Source: Spinactinospora alkalitolerans
GTDB taxonomy: Bacteria; Actinomycetota; Actinomycetes; Streptosporangiales; Streptosporangiaceae
Reading direction: 5' to 3'
Length of the DNA: 64,000 nt
NCBI RefSeq assembly: GCF_013408795.1
Contig: NZ_JACCCC010000001.1
Span: 744,001 to 808,000 of the forward strand
In this document: piece after piece, positions 44,934-53,240 of the stretch
Position numbering within the stretch: position 1 is the first letter of the stretch
How the letters are laid out: each line of letters starts with the position of its first letter
Program-made: the position numbers and the translations under genes
Notes under the pieces: generated by a model
Database searches by the model: none
What the model saw: only the letters and a program-made list of their open reading frames with translations
What the model was told of the DNA's origin: nothing

Positions 44934-45587
44934 ATGCCCAAGCCTCTCCCCGATGGCGCACAGCGTCTCGTCTTCGGTGTGCTTGTCGTTGCCCTGGTCG
45001 CTTTCGGCATCTATCTGAGCGTGGGCGGTTTCAGAGGCGACGGCGCCGAAGAGGAGCAGCAGGCCGACCAGGTCGGCGGAGAAGACCGGAATCCGGGGGA
45101 GCAGCAATCGGAGGCTGTCCCGCCCAGCCCCATCCCGACCACGGCGGCCGAGGACATGGAGGTCATGGACTGGCTGCCGTTCACCGAGGAGGAGTTCACG
45201 GCGGCGGCCGCCACGGCACAGGGGTTCGCCGAGGCCTACGGAACGATGGACTACTCCGAGCCGCCCGAGGCGTACTACGACCGTATGGCGGCCTTCGCGA
45301 CGGAGGATTACGCCGAGACACTGGCGCAGAGCTCCGGGGCGGGGGCGCTGTGGGGGGAGATGGCGGAGAACGAGGCGGTAGCCGAAGGCAGGGCCAACGT
45401 CGAGTCGATCCGCAGCTTCGACGACGACTCCATCATCTTCGTCGTCAATGCCCAGTCGATCACCGAAGACGCCAGCGGAGCACGGGACGACCTCGGAGAA
45501 TACGCGATCACCACGGTGGAGGACGGCGAGGAGTGGCGCGTCTACGACTTCCAGCCGGCCGACGCAGCCAACCTGGGCGGTGACTGA
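44934..45587 (+). CDS. Single-span protein with NTF2-like outer domain (secretion operon)
   Basis: A 217-residue protein. One membrane helix (about residues 13-31) lies near the N-terminus, then an acidic linker (about 38-70). The folded domain of about 140 residues starts WLPFTEEEFTAAAATAQGFAEAYGTMDYSEPPEAYY and ends DGEEWRVYDFQPAD. Its helix-then-strand pattern resembles VirB8/TcpC-type NTF2 folds, so it may be a second scaffold protein. The start ATG 44934 follows GAAAG. Its stop overlaps the next start (TGATG). No direct family name can be given with confidence. Confidence 0.7.
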   Translation: MPKPLPDGAQRLVFGVLVVALVAFGIYLSVGGFRGDGAEEEQQADQVGGEDRNPGEQQSEAVPPSPIPTTAAEDMEVMDWLPFTEEEFTAAAATAQGFAEAYGTMDYSEPPEAYYDRMAAFATEDYAETLAQSSGAGALWGEMAENEAVAEGRANVESIRSFDDDSIIFVVNAQSITEDASGARDDLGEYAITTVEDGEEWRVYDFQPADAANLGGD

Positions 45588-46741
45588 TGATGACCAGGCT
45601 CTTCGTCAACCCCGAACCATCAGATGAGGGATCCTGCGCGACCCGTCTGGCGATCGCTCTCGGCCTGTTCATCGCGGGCGTTCTCGTCCTGGCGATCATC
45701 ATCATCCCGACCGCGTCCATCAATCGGGGCATGAGCGCCTTCACCGGTATGCAGTGCACCAGCGAGACCGAACAGGTCGACGCCTCCGGTTACGCCGAGG
45801 ACTCCGTCCCGGCGAACTACCTGGAGATCTACCAGAAGGTCGGCGAAGAGAAGGGACTCCCGTGGAACGTGCTCGCCGGTGTGGGGCAGGTCGAGAGTCA
45901 CCACGGCCGCTGGGAAGGGCCCGGGATCACTGAAGGCCACAACGACTGGGGCGCGGCCGGCCCGATGCAGTTCGGCTCGTTGGACGGGTCCGCGGCGGGC
46001 AACAGTTGGGGTGGCGAGCCCGTCATGCCGGTCGAGGACCGTCCGGAGGAGGGCTACGGCCAGGACGGCAATGGCGATGGGGTCGTCAGCGTCTATGATC
46101 CCGCCGACGCGATCCCGGCCGCGGCCGACTATCTCATCGCGCACGGCGCCGAAGACGACATCCGCAACGCGATCTACGGTTACAACCACGCCTGGTGGTA
46201 CGTGGAAGACGTGCTGAGCTGGGCCGAACAGTACGCCGACGGCGACTATTCAACGGACGGCGCCATCGAGACCGCGGTCAACTGTAACCTCACCGCTGAG
46301 GGCGAACCGATCGCACAGGCCCCCGACGAGCTGACTCAGGCCGTGGTCGACTGGGCGCTGGACCAGCGCGGGAAGCCCTATGTGTGGGGCGGCACCGGCC
46401 CGAACGGGTTCGACTGCTCGGGCCTGCTGATGCGGGCTTACGAGAGCATCGGCGTGACGATTCCGCGGGTTTCCCAGGACCAATGGAACTTCGGGCCGAG
46501 GATCGAGAAGGGTGAGGAGCAGCCGGGCGACCTGGTCTTCTTCGACGTGCAGCGTTCAGGAGAGCCGCCGGGCCCCGGGCACGTCGGCATGGTCATCGGT
46601 GACGGACTGATGGTCGAGGCCTGGTGCACCGACTGCGGACCGATCGCCACGCGGGAATACGACGACCCCAACCGCTCGGAGATCATGGGCTTCACCCGCC
46701 CACTGGAAGACCCGGACGTGAAGGCGCAGTTGGAGCAGTGA
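45587..46741 (+). CDS. Membrane-anchored transglycosylase-NlpC/P60 peptidoglycan hydrolase (VirB1/TcpG-like)
   Basis: A 384-residue bifunctional wall hydrolase. One helix near residues 20-42 anchors it. The transglycosylase domain (about 65-215) has VLAGVGQVESHHGRWEGPG with the probable catalytic Glu, GAAGPMQF and a closing YNHAWWYVEDVL. The NlpC/P60 domain (about 245-375) has PYVWGGTGPNGFDCSGL with catalytic Cys277 and GHVGMVIG with His332. Such two-domain enzymes open the wall for Gram-positive conjugation machines (TcpG, Tn916 Orf14). Its presence in the operon supports a trans-envelope apparatus. The start overlaps the preceding stop codon. Confidence 0.92.
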   Translation: MMTRLFVNPEPSDEGSCATRLAIALGLFIAGVLVLAIIIIPTASINRGMSAFTGMQCTSETEQVDASGYAEDSVPANYLEIYQKVGEEKGLPWNVLAGVGQVESHHGRWEGPGITEGHNDWGAAGPMQFGSLDGSAAGNSWGGEPVMPVEDRPEEGYGQDGNGDGVVSVYDPADAIPAAADYLIAHGAEDDIRNAIYGYNHAWWYVEDVLSWAEQYADGDYSTDGAIETAVNCNLTAEGEPIAQAPDELTQAVVDWALDQRGKPYVWGGTGPNGFDCSGLLMRAYESIGVTIPRVSQDQWNFGPRIEKGEEQPGDLVFFDVQRSGEPPGPGHVGMVIGDGLMVEAWCTDCGPIATREYDDPNRSEIMGFTRPLEDPDVKAQLEQ

Positions 46742-46798
46742 GGATAGCCGTGACCCCGACTAGGCTGTCCGAAAGCGTTGGGACACAAGGGATTCGGC

Positions 46799-47560
46799 AT
46801 GCCTGAACGAAGAGATGCACCGCCCGAGAAGCAGGGACTGCGAGGATGGCGCGCGTTCCTCGTGGTGGTGGGCTCTGGAACGTTGGCGGCGCTACTCGTT
46901 ACTGGGATTATTGTCGGTGGCTTGCGGCTATTTGCATCTGTAGTGTCCATGGAGACGTCATCTCAGCAGACGGCCCCTATCGAGGCTACTGGAGAACCGC
47001 TAGCTTCACTGGAGCCAGAGAAACTGAACCTATGCTCAACAACAGTCGATTCACTCTCCACGGTAAGTGTGGACCGTGTAGATTCCGGTGAAGGGTATGT
47101 TGATACGGTTACTGAAGAAGGTGTGCAGGAGGGACGGACTGTATCCGACGATTGTCGATGGACTCTAGTCCCAGAGTACAATTCCCCCTCTCCATGGGAG
47201 TTCTCGCTGCAGTATGAGGCAGTTATTTCTGTCGCAGATGAGGACAAAATTGAGATCTCAATTCAGGAGTTTGACAGAAGGAGGGGGGAGCTCGAGAGTC
47301 GCTTCTCTCATGTATATTCCCAAGGAGAGGATTCATTGACGGATGAATCTTATTCCTTCTATGGAGAGGCCGACGGCGAGTCAGGAGTAACTCGCTACAT
47401 TCTTCTTTCTAGGACTAAAAGCGCGGTGTATGAGATTCAGTTCGACGCTCAGAGGTCTGGCGGCGATTCGAGTGCTATTCCAGAGACGGCTTTTAGGCAC
47501 GAGGCCGAGAAGTTGGTTTCTGGAATGGAAATAGACTTGAGCCTTTGGATTCCAGAATAA
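46799..47560 (+). CDS. Low-GC single-span protein of unknown function (possibly DUF3558-like)
   Basis: A 253-residue protein. A cytoplasmic tail of about 25 residues precedes one helix (about 26-50) and an outer domain. LNLCSTTVDSLSTVSVD and, about 45 residues later, DDCRWTL place two cysteines as in DUF3558-type proteins, but the rest is not recognised. Base composition is far below the window norm: 23 G+C of 60 at 47221-47280. AAGGGA is six nt before ATG 46799. It is the last gene of the secretion operon or a newly acquired passenger. Its 3' end abuts a decayed kinase gene on the other strand. Confidence 0.65.
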   Translation: MPERRDAPPEKQGLRGWRAFLVVVGSGTLAALLVTGIIVGGLRLFASVVSMETSSQQTAPIEATGEPLASLEPEKLNLCSTTVDSLSTVSVDRVDSGEGYVDTVTEEGVQEGRTVSDDCRWTLVPEYNSPSPWEFSLQYEAVISVADEDKIEISIQEFDRRRGELESRFSHVYSQGEDSLTDESYSFYGEADGESGVTRYILLSRTKSAVYEIQFDAQRSGGDSSAIPETAFRHEAEKLVSGMEIDLSLWIPE

Positions 47561-47571
47561 TCAATACGCTC

Positions 47572-48585
47572 CTCATGCTCCAGCGAGAACTCTCCGCCCA
47601 CCTCGTAACACACGCTCACCGGCGGGTTTCCCTGTTCTCCCTCCACGTAAGAGTCGCCGACGAAGGTCAGCAGTCCACTCTCAGGGGCTTCCGGAACGCC
47701 AAGGTGAATGCGTGAGGCCGCCATCAATGTTGACCCCTAGAGCGAATTTCTCTTCAGGTCGTATGCGCTTGCCGTCGACGAGGAGATAGAGCTGGTCCGA
47801 TGTGATCTGTGGTGAAGCGTTGAAAACCTCGCGTCACCCGTGAACCGCACTCCGTTCGAGGCCTCCTCGATGGAGCCGATGTATATCAAGTACCCGGACC
47901 GGTTTCCTGAATTCGCATTGGACTTCGGGACGCCGTCGACGATATCGACCTCTGAGAAGTCGAGCATGGGGCCGTTCTCCGCTCGGTCTGTCGCCTCGAC
48001 GGGGAGAGACGGTGCAGGCTGTGCGGACTCCTGCGGTGCCCCCTGATCGTTGTCCTGCACTTCCGCCGCGGCTCGGCCACCGTTGTCACCGGCTGAAGCA
48101 GGGATGCCCGACCAAGGCGCGACACCCATCGCCGTAGGGATCCCGATCCCGGCGGCCACGAGGACAGCCGCCGCGATCGGGCCCCGATCACGACGGCCCG
48201 GCGTCTGCCGCGCTTCGCCTGAGGCGGTATGGCGGGCAGAGGGGGGCAGAAGCCGGGTCCATTCACGGCCGAGCAGCCGCGCCACCATCGTTGCGTCCTT
48301 AGCGTCCTTAGCGCCCTCGGCCGCCGGTCCACCGCTGTACACCTGCTGCGCGGCCTGCAGCGCCTCGGCGATGCCCGCGGCCAGTTCCAGCAGCGTGCCA
48401 CCGGCCAACGGGCCGTGCGCCCGGACGTGTTGGCGCAGCGCCTTGGGACCGGCGGCATTGGTGAGGCTGCCTGTGGACTGCGCAGCAGCCGCGGCCGGTG
48501 AGCTCGGTGCCACCACTTGGGCACGCCGTGGCCAGAAGGCCTGGTGCGCACAGTCAACGGTGTTCTTCGGTCGCCGGAGCCGCAT
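47572..48585 (-). pseudogene. Degraded serine/threonine protein kinase gene
   Basis: The minus strand holds kinase fragments without an intact catalytic domain. LRQHVRAHGPLAGGTLLELAAGIAEALQA is the alphaD-alphaE part of actinobacterial Ser/Thr kinases, but the HRDLKP and DFG blocks that should follow are missing. The sequence jumps to a juxtamembrane segment, a membrane helix (VLVAAGIGIPTAMGVAPW) and an outer domain. Near 47830 the outer domain shifts frame (VFNASPQITSDQLYLLVDGK), and near 47725 it shifts again (PEAPESGLLTFVGDSYVEGEQG). An internal deletion and at least two frameshifts therefore mark a dead gene. Loss of its N-terminal lobe is also evident. Confidence 0.6.
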
Positions 48586-48833
48586 CGGGGAAAATCGCGA
48601 AGCGCCCCGGTGGGGAGTACGCAGTCGTCAAGCAGCCTCACCACTCGCCGCTGCGGCCCACGATGATCTGAGTGTCCTGCTCCCGGTGAAATGCACGCGA
48701 AGAACGTGTTCTAGCGGACAAAGATGCCTCCACACGCCGACCCACGCGCCTGTCGGCAGGCGCGTCGTCGGGCTTTTCCACAGGGGTCGGATCCGAGTGG
48801 CCGGGCGGGGGCGGGCGGCCGACTCTGGGATGC

Positions 48834-49769
48834 ATGGAAGCACTGCATTCCGCCCGCCGGGTGGCGCGGGCTCAGTACGGGGTGCTCGCCGTCCGGCAGG
48901 CGCGGGCGTGCGGGCTGTCGGCCGACGACATCCGGCACTGCGTCAGGCGCAGGCGGTGGCGGCGGGAGCACCGGGGCGTTTACCGGCTGTGTGAGTTCGA
49001 GGAGGTCGGCTGGCCCCCGGTGGTGTCTGCGGCGATGGCCGCGCAGCTCGCGCTGGGGCCGCGCGCGTTCGCGTGCCGGTCCACCGCGGCGCGGCTGTGG
49101 CAGATGCAGGGACTGCCGCCCTGGAACGGTGAGGTGCACATGGCCGTGCCGCCCGCGGAGATCCGACACGGGCGGCCGGGGTTGCGGCTGCACAGGTGGG
49201 AGGCCGATCCGGGGGACGTGACCGTCCTGGGCCGGGTCCGCGTCACGACGCCCGGCCGGACGCTGCGGGACCTCGTCGTGAGCCGCGACCGGGAGACCGC
49301 CGTCAGCCTGCTGGACTCGGCCCTCTTCCAGAAACTCGTCACCCCGGCCGAGCTGCGCGGTCTGGCGGCCGCCGACCGGGAACGCCGCGGGGCCGAGGAG
49401 GCGGGGGCGGCGTCCCGGTGGGACCTTGCCGACGGTCGGGCGCAGAGCCCGCTGGAGACGCGCATCCGCCTGGTGTGCGCCGACGGCGGCCTGCCGCCCG
49501 ACGCGCTGCAGCATCCGCTGCACGACGGCGAGGGCGCCCTGCTGGCCTACGCCGACATGTACTGGCGCCGGCAGCGGCTGCTGGTGGAGGCCGACGGCGC
49601 CGGACCGCACGAGCAGCCCAGCGCGCTGCTGTACGACAGGCGCCGGCGAAACGACGTCCTGCTCGCCCACCCCGGCCTGCACATCCTGCGCTTCGCTTGG
49701 GAGGACCTGCGCGATCCCGGACGCATCCTCACTGCGGTGCGCGAAAGGCGAAAGCAGGGGCGCGGATGA
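48834..49769 (+). CDS. AbiEi-like winged-helix protein with PDDEXK-type C-terminus
   Basis: A 311-residue protein. The N-terminal half has the AbiEi-type winged helix and second domain (residues about 10-150: LAVRQARACGLSADDIRHCVRRRRWRREHRGVYRL; later RVRVTTPGRTLRDLVVSRD). The C-terminal part (about 195-305) has SPLETRIRL, YADMYWRRQRLLVEADG, YDRRRRNDVLLAHPGLHILRFAWEDL, matching Vsr/DUF559-like endonuclease folds (Glu, Asp and Glu-x-Asp positions visible). This fusion is widespread in actinobacteria and called type IV toxin-antitoxin-related, but no AbiEii toxin gene lies beside it. The actual function is not established. Confidence 0.85.
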   Translation: MEALHSARRVARAQYGVLAVRQARACGLSADDIRHCVRRRRWRREHRGVYRLCEFEEVGWPPVVSAAMAAQLALGPRAFACRSTAARLWQMQGLPPWNGEVHMAVPPAEIRHGRPGLRLHRWEADPGDVTVLGRVRVTTPGRTLRDLVVSRDRETAVSLLDSALFQKLVTPAELRGLAAADRERRGAEEAGAASRWDLADGRAQSPLETRIRLVCADGGLPPDALQHPLHDGEGALLAYADMYWRRQRLLVEADGAGPHEQPSALLYDRRRRNDVLLAHPGLHILRFAWEDLRDPGRILTAVRERRKQGRG

Positions 49770-49866
49770 ATGAACGCGGCGCTGTGAGGCAGGGGAGGAG
49801 TGCAAGACGAGCCCGTCAGGGCGATGACAAGCCCGGCAGGCCCTACCGACGAGGCTGGAGGCTGAC

Positions 49867-50100
49867 ATGAGCGCTGGCGAGAAGGGCCAGAGCAAGGGCG
49901 AGCAGGCCAAGGGCAAGCTCAAGGAAGCGGCCGGGAAGGTGACCGGCAACGAGCGCCTCAAGAACGAAGGCCGCGCCGAGCAGGCCAAGGGCAACGTTCG
50001 CGAAGCCAAGGAAGACGTCAAGGACACCGCGCACGGTGTGGCGCGCGGTCTCCGTGACGACCGTCACCGGGACGGCCCCGGGCCGGAGCGCGGCGCCTGA
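49867..50100 (+). CDS. CsbD family stress-response protein
   Basis: A 77-residue, hydrophilic, helical protein with the CsbD pattern of repeated GKLKEAAGKVTGNERLKNEGRAEQAKGNVREAKEDVKD. CsbD proteins are general-stress-induced in Bacillus and many actinobacteria; their molecular action is unknown. GAGG lies seven nt before ATG 49867. A strong hairpin terminator follows. Confidence 0.95.
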   Translation: MSAGEKGQSKGEQAKGKLKEAAGKVTGNERLKNEGRAEQAKGNVREAKEDVKDTAHGVARGLRDDRHRDGPGPERGA

Positions 50101-50123
50101 ACCACTTCTGAACCACTTTGCGC

Positions 50124-50159
50124 GATGAGGGGCGGATCCATCCGGATCCGCCCCTCATC
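50124..50159 (+). terminator. csbD terminator hairpin
   Basis: A perfect 16-bp stem (50124-50139 with 50144-50159) with a 4-nt loop starts 24 nt after the stop codon. Confidence 0.9.
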
Positions 50160-51234
50160 GTGTGCGGGGACCGCCATGCGACCGCTCGATCATCCGCAGC
50201 GGACCCCCGGTGCTGCCCACGGCCTTCTCCTGTCCCGCAGCGCCGTCCGGCTCCGTCGTCGCCGGTCAGCGCGGGAAAGGCGCCTCGGGGCGCGACCGGT
50301 CCCTCGACTCTCCTCGGCTGCGCCTCCCCGTCTCTCCTGACTTCGCCGCTGGAGCGCCGCCCCCGTGCCGACCGTCTGACCGGGAGAAGCGGTTTCAGCG
50401 GGAGCCGTGCTGGGGGCCCGACTCAATCGAAGGCGTATCCCATATCGTGTCCGTTTCCCGGCGTTCCGGCGGTGTCGGAAGCGGCATTCTGGAACAGCCG
50501 AGAAAATCCCGGAACGCCCACGGGCGCGGCGATGTCGGCCATCGCCCCGCGTCGGCGCACCCCGATACGGCGGTGCCGTACCGGCGGCACGCCCGGGCGG
50601 TCACAACGGTGAGACGACGAATGGAGACCGATGACGATGCCACCTGACGGTGGGCTGTACGAGGATGTGGGGCCGCGGCGGTGGCCCCTTGATCCGGTGC
50701 CGATTCACCCCGCGCGCTCCTTCGCCTCTGTCGGGGGAGCGACGGAAACGGAGGCGCCGGAGGGTGCCCCAGTGCGTGCTCGGGAGTGGACGCCGCCGGG
50801 GGCAGACGAAACGGTGACGGCCCCGACGGATTTCGGACATGACAACTCATCTGATCATGTACCGGCACTATCCCGGTCCGCAGACTCCGGAGAATGTGAA
50901 TTCTGGGTTTCGGGAGTCGGACTGAAGCGTGCTGCGCCGGATGTGGCGGATCCGGCCGATGGGCGCCTCCCGATCCCGGCCCATGCCGTCCGCCTCCGTC
51001 CTGACCGGCACGGACGCCCCCGCGCGTCGGCGCTCACGGTGGCCGCGGCCGCCACGTCGGCTCCGCAGGGCTCGCCGCACCGCACGTGCCGGACGTTTGA
51101 AATCCAACGGAATGTCCTGGTTTTGGGCATGGCATCCGGAGTCGCCGCTCGGCGAGCGGGGTACTCCAAAATCTGGTCCGCCATGCCCGCAGCCTCGTCC
51201 CCCACCCGAAGGCCAGCTGAGGAGAAGAAGGCAG
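50160..51234. other. About 1.1 kb without a convincing gene, upstream of the biosynthetic cassette
   Basis: Several frames are open but none shows coding-like third-position GC or a recognisable motif. The best, 50631-51242 on the plus strand, would make 203 residues of low-complexity, Pro/Ala/Arg-rich sequence overlapping the monooxygenase start, and was not accepted. The stretch 50840-50910 is AT-richer and may contain promoter elements for the cassette. Confidence 0.5.
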
Positions 51235-52500
51235 ATGCGTAAGATCCTGATCGTCGGCGCCGGACAAAGCGGCCTGTGCCTGGCGAACGGGCTGCTGGAG
51301 CGCGGTTACGAGGTAACCCTGATCACCGGCAAGACCTCCATCGAGACTCGCCAGGGTCGGCCCAACATCACCCAGTTCACTCTGCCGCGGGCGCTAGAGC
51401 TCGAGCGCGCACTGCATCTGGACTGGTGGTCGGCCCAGGCTCCGCACATCGAGGGCGTGCGGCAGCCGCTGTACGCCCCCGGCATGCCGGATCCGCTGGT
51501 GGTCCAGGGCCGTTTCAACGGGTATGGCATCGCGGTGGATCCGCGGGCCAAGATGGCCGATTGGCTGGAGCATTTCGAGGATCAGGGCGGCAAGGTCGTC
51601 ATCCACGGCGTCACCGTCACCGATCTCGACTACTTCTCGCGGATGTACGACCTCGTGGTCATCGCGGTCGGTGCGGGTGAGCTCGGAGCGCTCTTCGACT
51701 ACGACCCGTCCCGCTTCGGTGGCGCCCACCCCCGGGTCATCACCCAGACCCTCGTGCACGGTTTGGAGGAGGGGCCGGCCGGCCCCGGATTCGCCGAGGT
51801 GATTTCGGCACCGGAGGGCCGGATCTTCTTCGCCCCGGTCCTCACCCAGCAGGGCCCCGCCCACTCCATCTCCGTCATGGACGAGCCGGGCGGGTCATTG
51901 GACGGCTCCCACCTCAATGAGCAGGGCGGCCACCGGGGCCCGTCCGCCCAGACCGTCACCGACTGGATCGTGCGCAGCGTCGGTGAACGTTTCGCCGACT
52001 TCGCCACCCGGCTGACCAAGGTGGAACCGGTCGACGCTACCTCGGCCGCGGTGACCCGGGTGCGCCCCCAGGTGCGCAATCCCGTGGGCGTGCTGCCCTC
52101 GGGCGGGCACGTGCTGGGCAGCGCCGACGTGGTCGTCACCACCGACCCGATCGCCGGCCAGGGCTGGAACGTCTCCACGATGTGCGCCACAACCTATCTG
52201 GAGGCCATCGTCTCCAATGGAGACACGCCCTTCAACGCCGCCTGGATGAGCGAGGCATTCGAAACCTTCTACGCCAACGAGGGCATCCACAGTGCGGCAT
52301 TGAGCGCGATGCTGCACTCGCTGTGGGACAGCGAACTGCCCGGCTACTTCCAGGAGGTCGTGGGCGCGGCTCTGACTTACCACGAGGTGGCCGACCGCTG
52401 GGTCCACGGCCTCGATGACCCCCGGGATTACCGAGCCTGGTTCCTCGACGAAGAGGGAGCCCGGGCCTATCTGGGTGAAGTGGCCGCGCGCCATAGCTGA
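51235..52500 (+). CDS. Styrene-monooxygenase (StyA)-like FAD-dependent epoxidase
   Basis: A 421-residue flavoprotein of the StyA family, which uses reduced FAD from a separate reductase to epoxidise alkenes or indoles. The N-terminal Rossmann motif ILIVGAGQSGL (residues 4-14) binds the dinucleotide. GIAVDPRAKMADWLEHFEDQGGK (about 97-120) lines up with the StyA segment VDYRLYQPMLMRALEARGGK. The second FAD motif region is LGSADVVVTTDPIAGQGWNV (about 293-313). AGGAGAAGAAGG precedes ATG 51235. The next genes encode a methyltransferase and a polyketide synthase, so tailoring of a polyketide or indole-type product is likely. No StyB-like reductase is in the window. Confidence 0.85.
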   Translation: MRKILIVGAGQSGLCLANGLLERGYEVTLITGKTSIETRQGRPNITQFTLPRALELERALHLDWWSAQAPHIEGVRQPLYAPGMPDPLVVQGRFNGYGIAVDPRAKMADWLEHFEDQGGKVVIHGVTVTDLDYFSRMYDLVVIAVGAGELGALFDYDPSRFGGAHPRVITQTLVHGLEEGPAGPGFAEVISAPEGRIFFAPVLTQQGPAHSISVMDEPGGSLDGSHLNEQGGHRGPSAQTVTDWIVRSVGERFADFATRLTKVEPVDATSAAVTRVRPQVRNPVGVLPSGGHVLGSADVVVTTDPIAGQGWNVSTMCATTYLEAIVSNGDTPFNAAWMSEAFETFYANEGIHSAALSAMLHSLWDSELPGYFQEVVGAALTYHEVADRWVHGLDDPRDYRAWFLDEEGARAYLGEVAARHS

Positions 52501-52541
52501 TCAACGCGCACGCGAGCGCACCAGTGAAAGGAAATTCCCCC

Positions 52542-53240
52542 GTGTCCGGACACCAGTCGCCTGCCCCTGATGAGAAGTCCACGACACTGCACGCCACACC
52601 CAGGCCTCGGGTGTGGAGTGAACGGAACATGGCCGCTCTCTACGACCTGGCAATCGTGCACGGCACCTACTGGGCGTGGTGGGGCTGCCGCTGGCCCATC
52701 ATCGCCGATCTCTATGGCCAGAACGTCCGGTCCAGGCATCTGGAGCTCGCGCCGGGCACGGGGTATTTCCTGAACCGGGTCGCCTTCCCCACGGAGTCCC
52801 CGGAACTGTCACTGCTCGACCTGCACGAGGGGCCGCTGCAGGTGAGCGCGCGGCGGCTCGCTCGCTACCGGCCCACCACGTACACGGGTGACGTGTTCGA
52901 CCCGCTCCCGCTTCCGGAGAACTCGGTGGACAGTGTGGGGTGCGGCATGATGCTGCACTGCCTGCCGGGTGACGGCATTCCGGCAAAGGCCGTGGTGTTC
53001 GACCACGTCGCGCGTGTGCTGACCCCTGGCGGCCGGTTCTTCGGCAGCACCGTCTTGACCAAAGATGTGCCCATGAGCTGGTTCGGCCGCCAGGGCCTTC
53101 GCCTCGTCAACAGCAAGGGAGTTTTCCACAACCTGCACGACTCCGCGCTGGACTTGCGGACCGAGCTGGAGGCCCGCTTCGACGACGTCAAATTCGTCAT
53201 ACGGGGGTCGGTGGGACTGTGGCAGGTGACCGGCCGATGA
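52542..53240 (+). CDS. SAM-dependent methyltransferase of the biosynthetic cassette
   Basis: A 232-residue class I methyltransferase. Motif I is LELAPGTGYFLN (about residue 68), followed by the acidic end of strand 2, LLDLHEG, then TYTGDVFDPLPLPENSVDSVGCGMMLHCL (motifs II and III) and VLTPGGRFFGSTVL. The catalytic fold is complete. GTG 52542 lies nine nt after AAAGGA; the GTG at 52524 is less well placed. The stop codon overlaps the PKS start, so the two are translationally coupled. O-, N- or C-methylation of the PKS product cannot be distinguished. Confidence 0.85.
   Translation: MSGHQSPAPDEKSTTLHATPRPRVWSERNMAALYDLAIVHGTYWAWWGCRWPIIADLYGQNVRSRHLELAPGTGYFLNRVAFPTESPELSLLDLHEGPLQVSARRLARYRPTTYTGDVFDPLPLPENSVDSVGCGMMLHCLPGDGIPAKAVVFDHVARVLTPGGRFFGSTVLTKDVPMSWFGRQGLRLVNSKGVFHNLHDSALDLRTELEARFDDVKFVIRGSVGLWQVTGR

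Noticed and set aside
48050-48994. 314-codon plus-strand frame over the kinase remnant
   Set aside because: It is antisense to recognisable kinase segments, and its end overlaps the AbiEi-like gene in another frame.
34197-50160. Attachment-site direct repeats bounding the secretion locus
   Set aside because: No convincing direct repeat, tRNA gene or integrase was found at either side, so element boundaries cannot be placed.
50631-51242. 203-codon plus-strand frame before the monooxygenase
   Set aside because: Third-position composition is mixed, the product is low complexity, and it overlaps the well-supported monooxygenase start.
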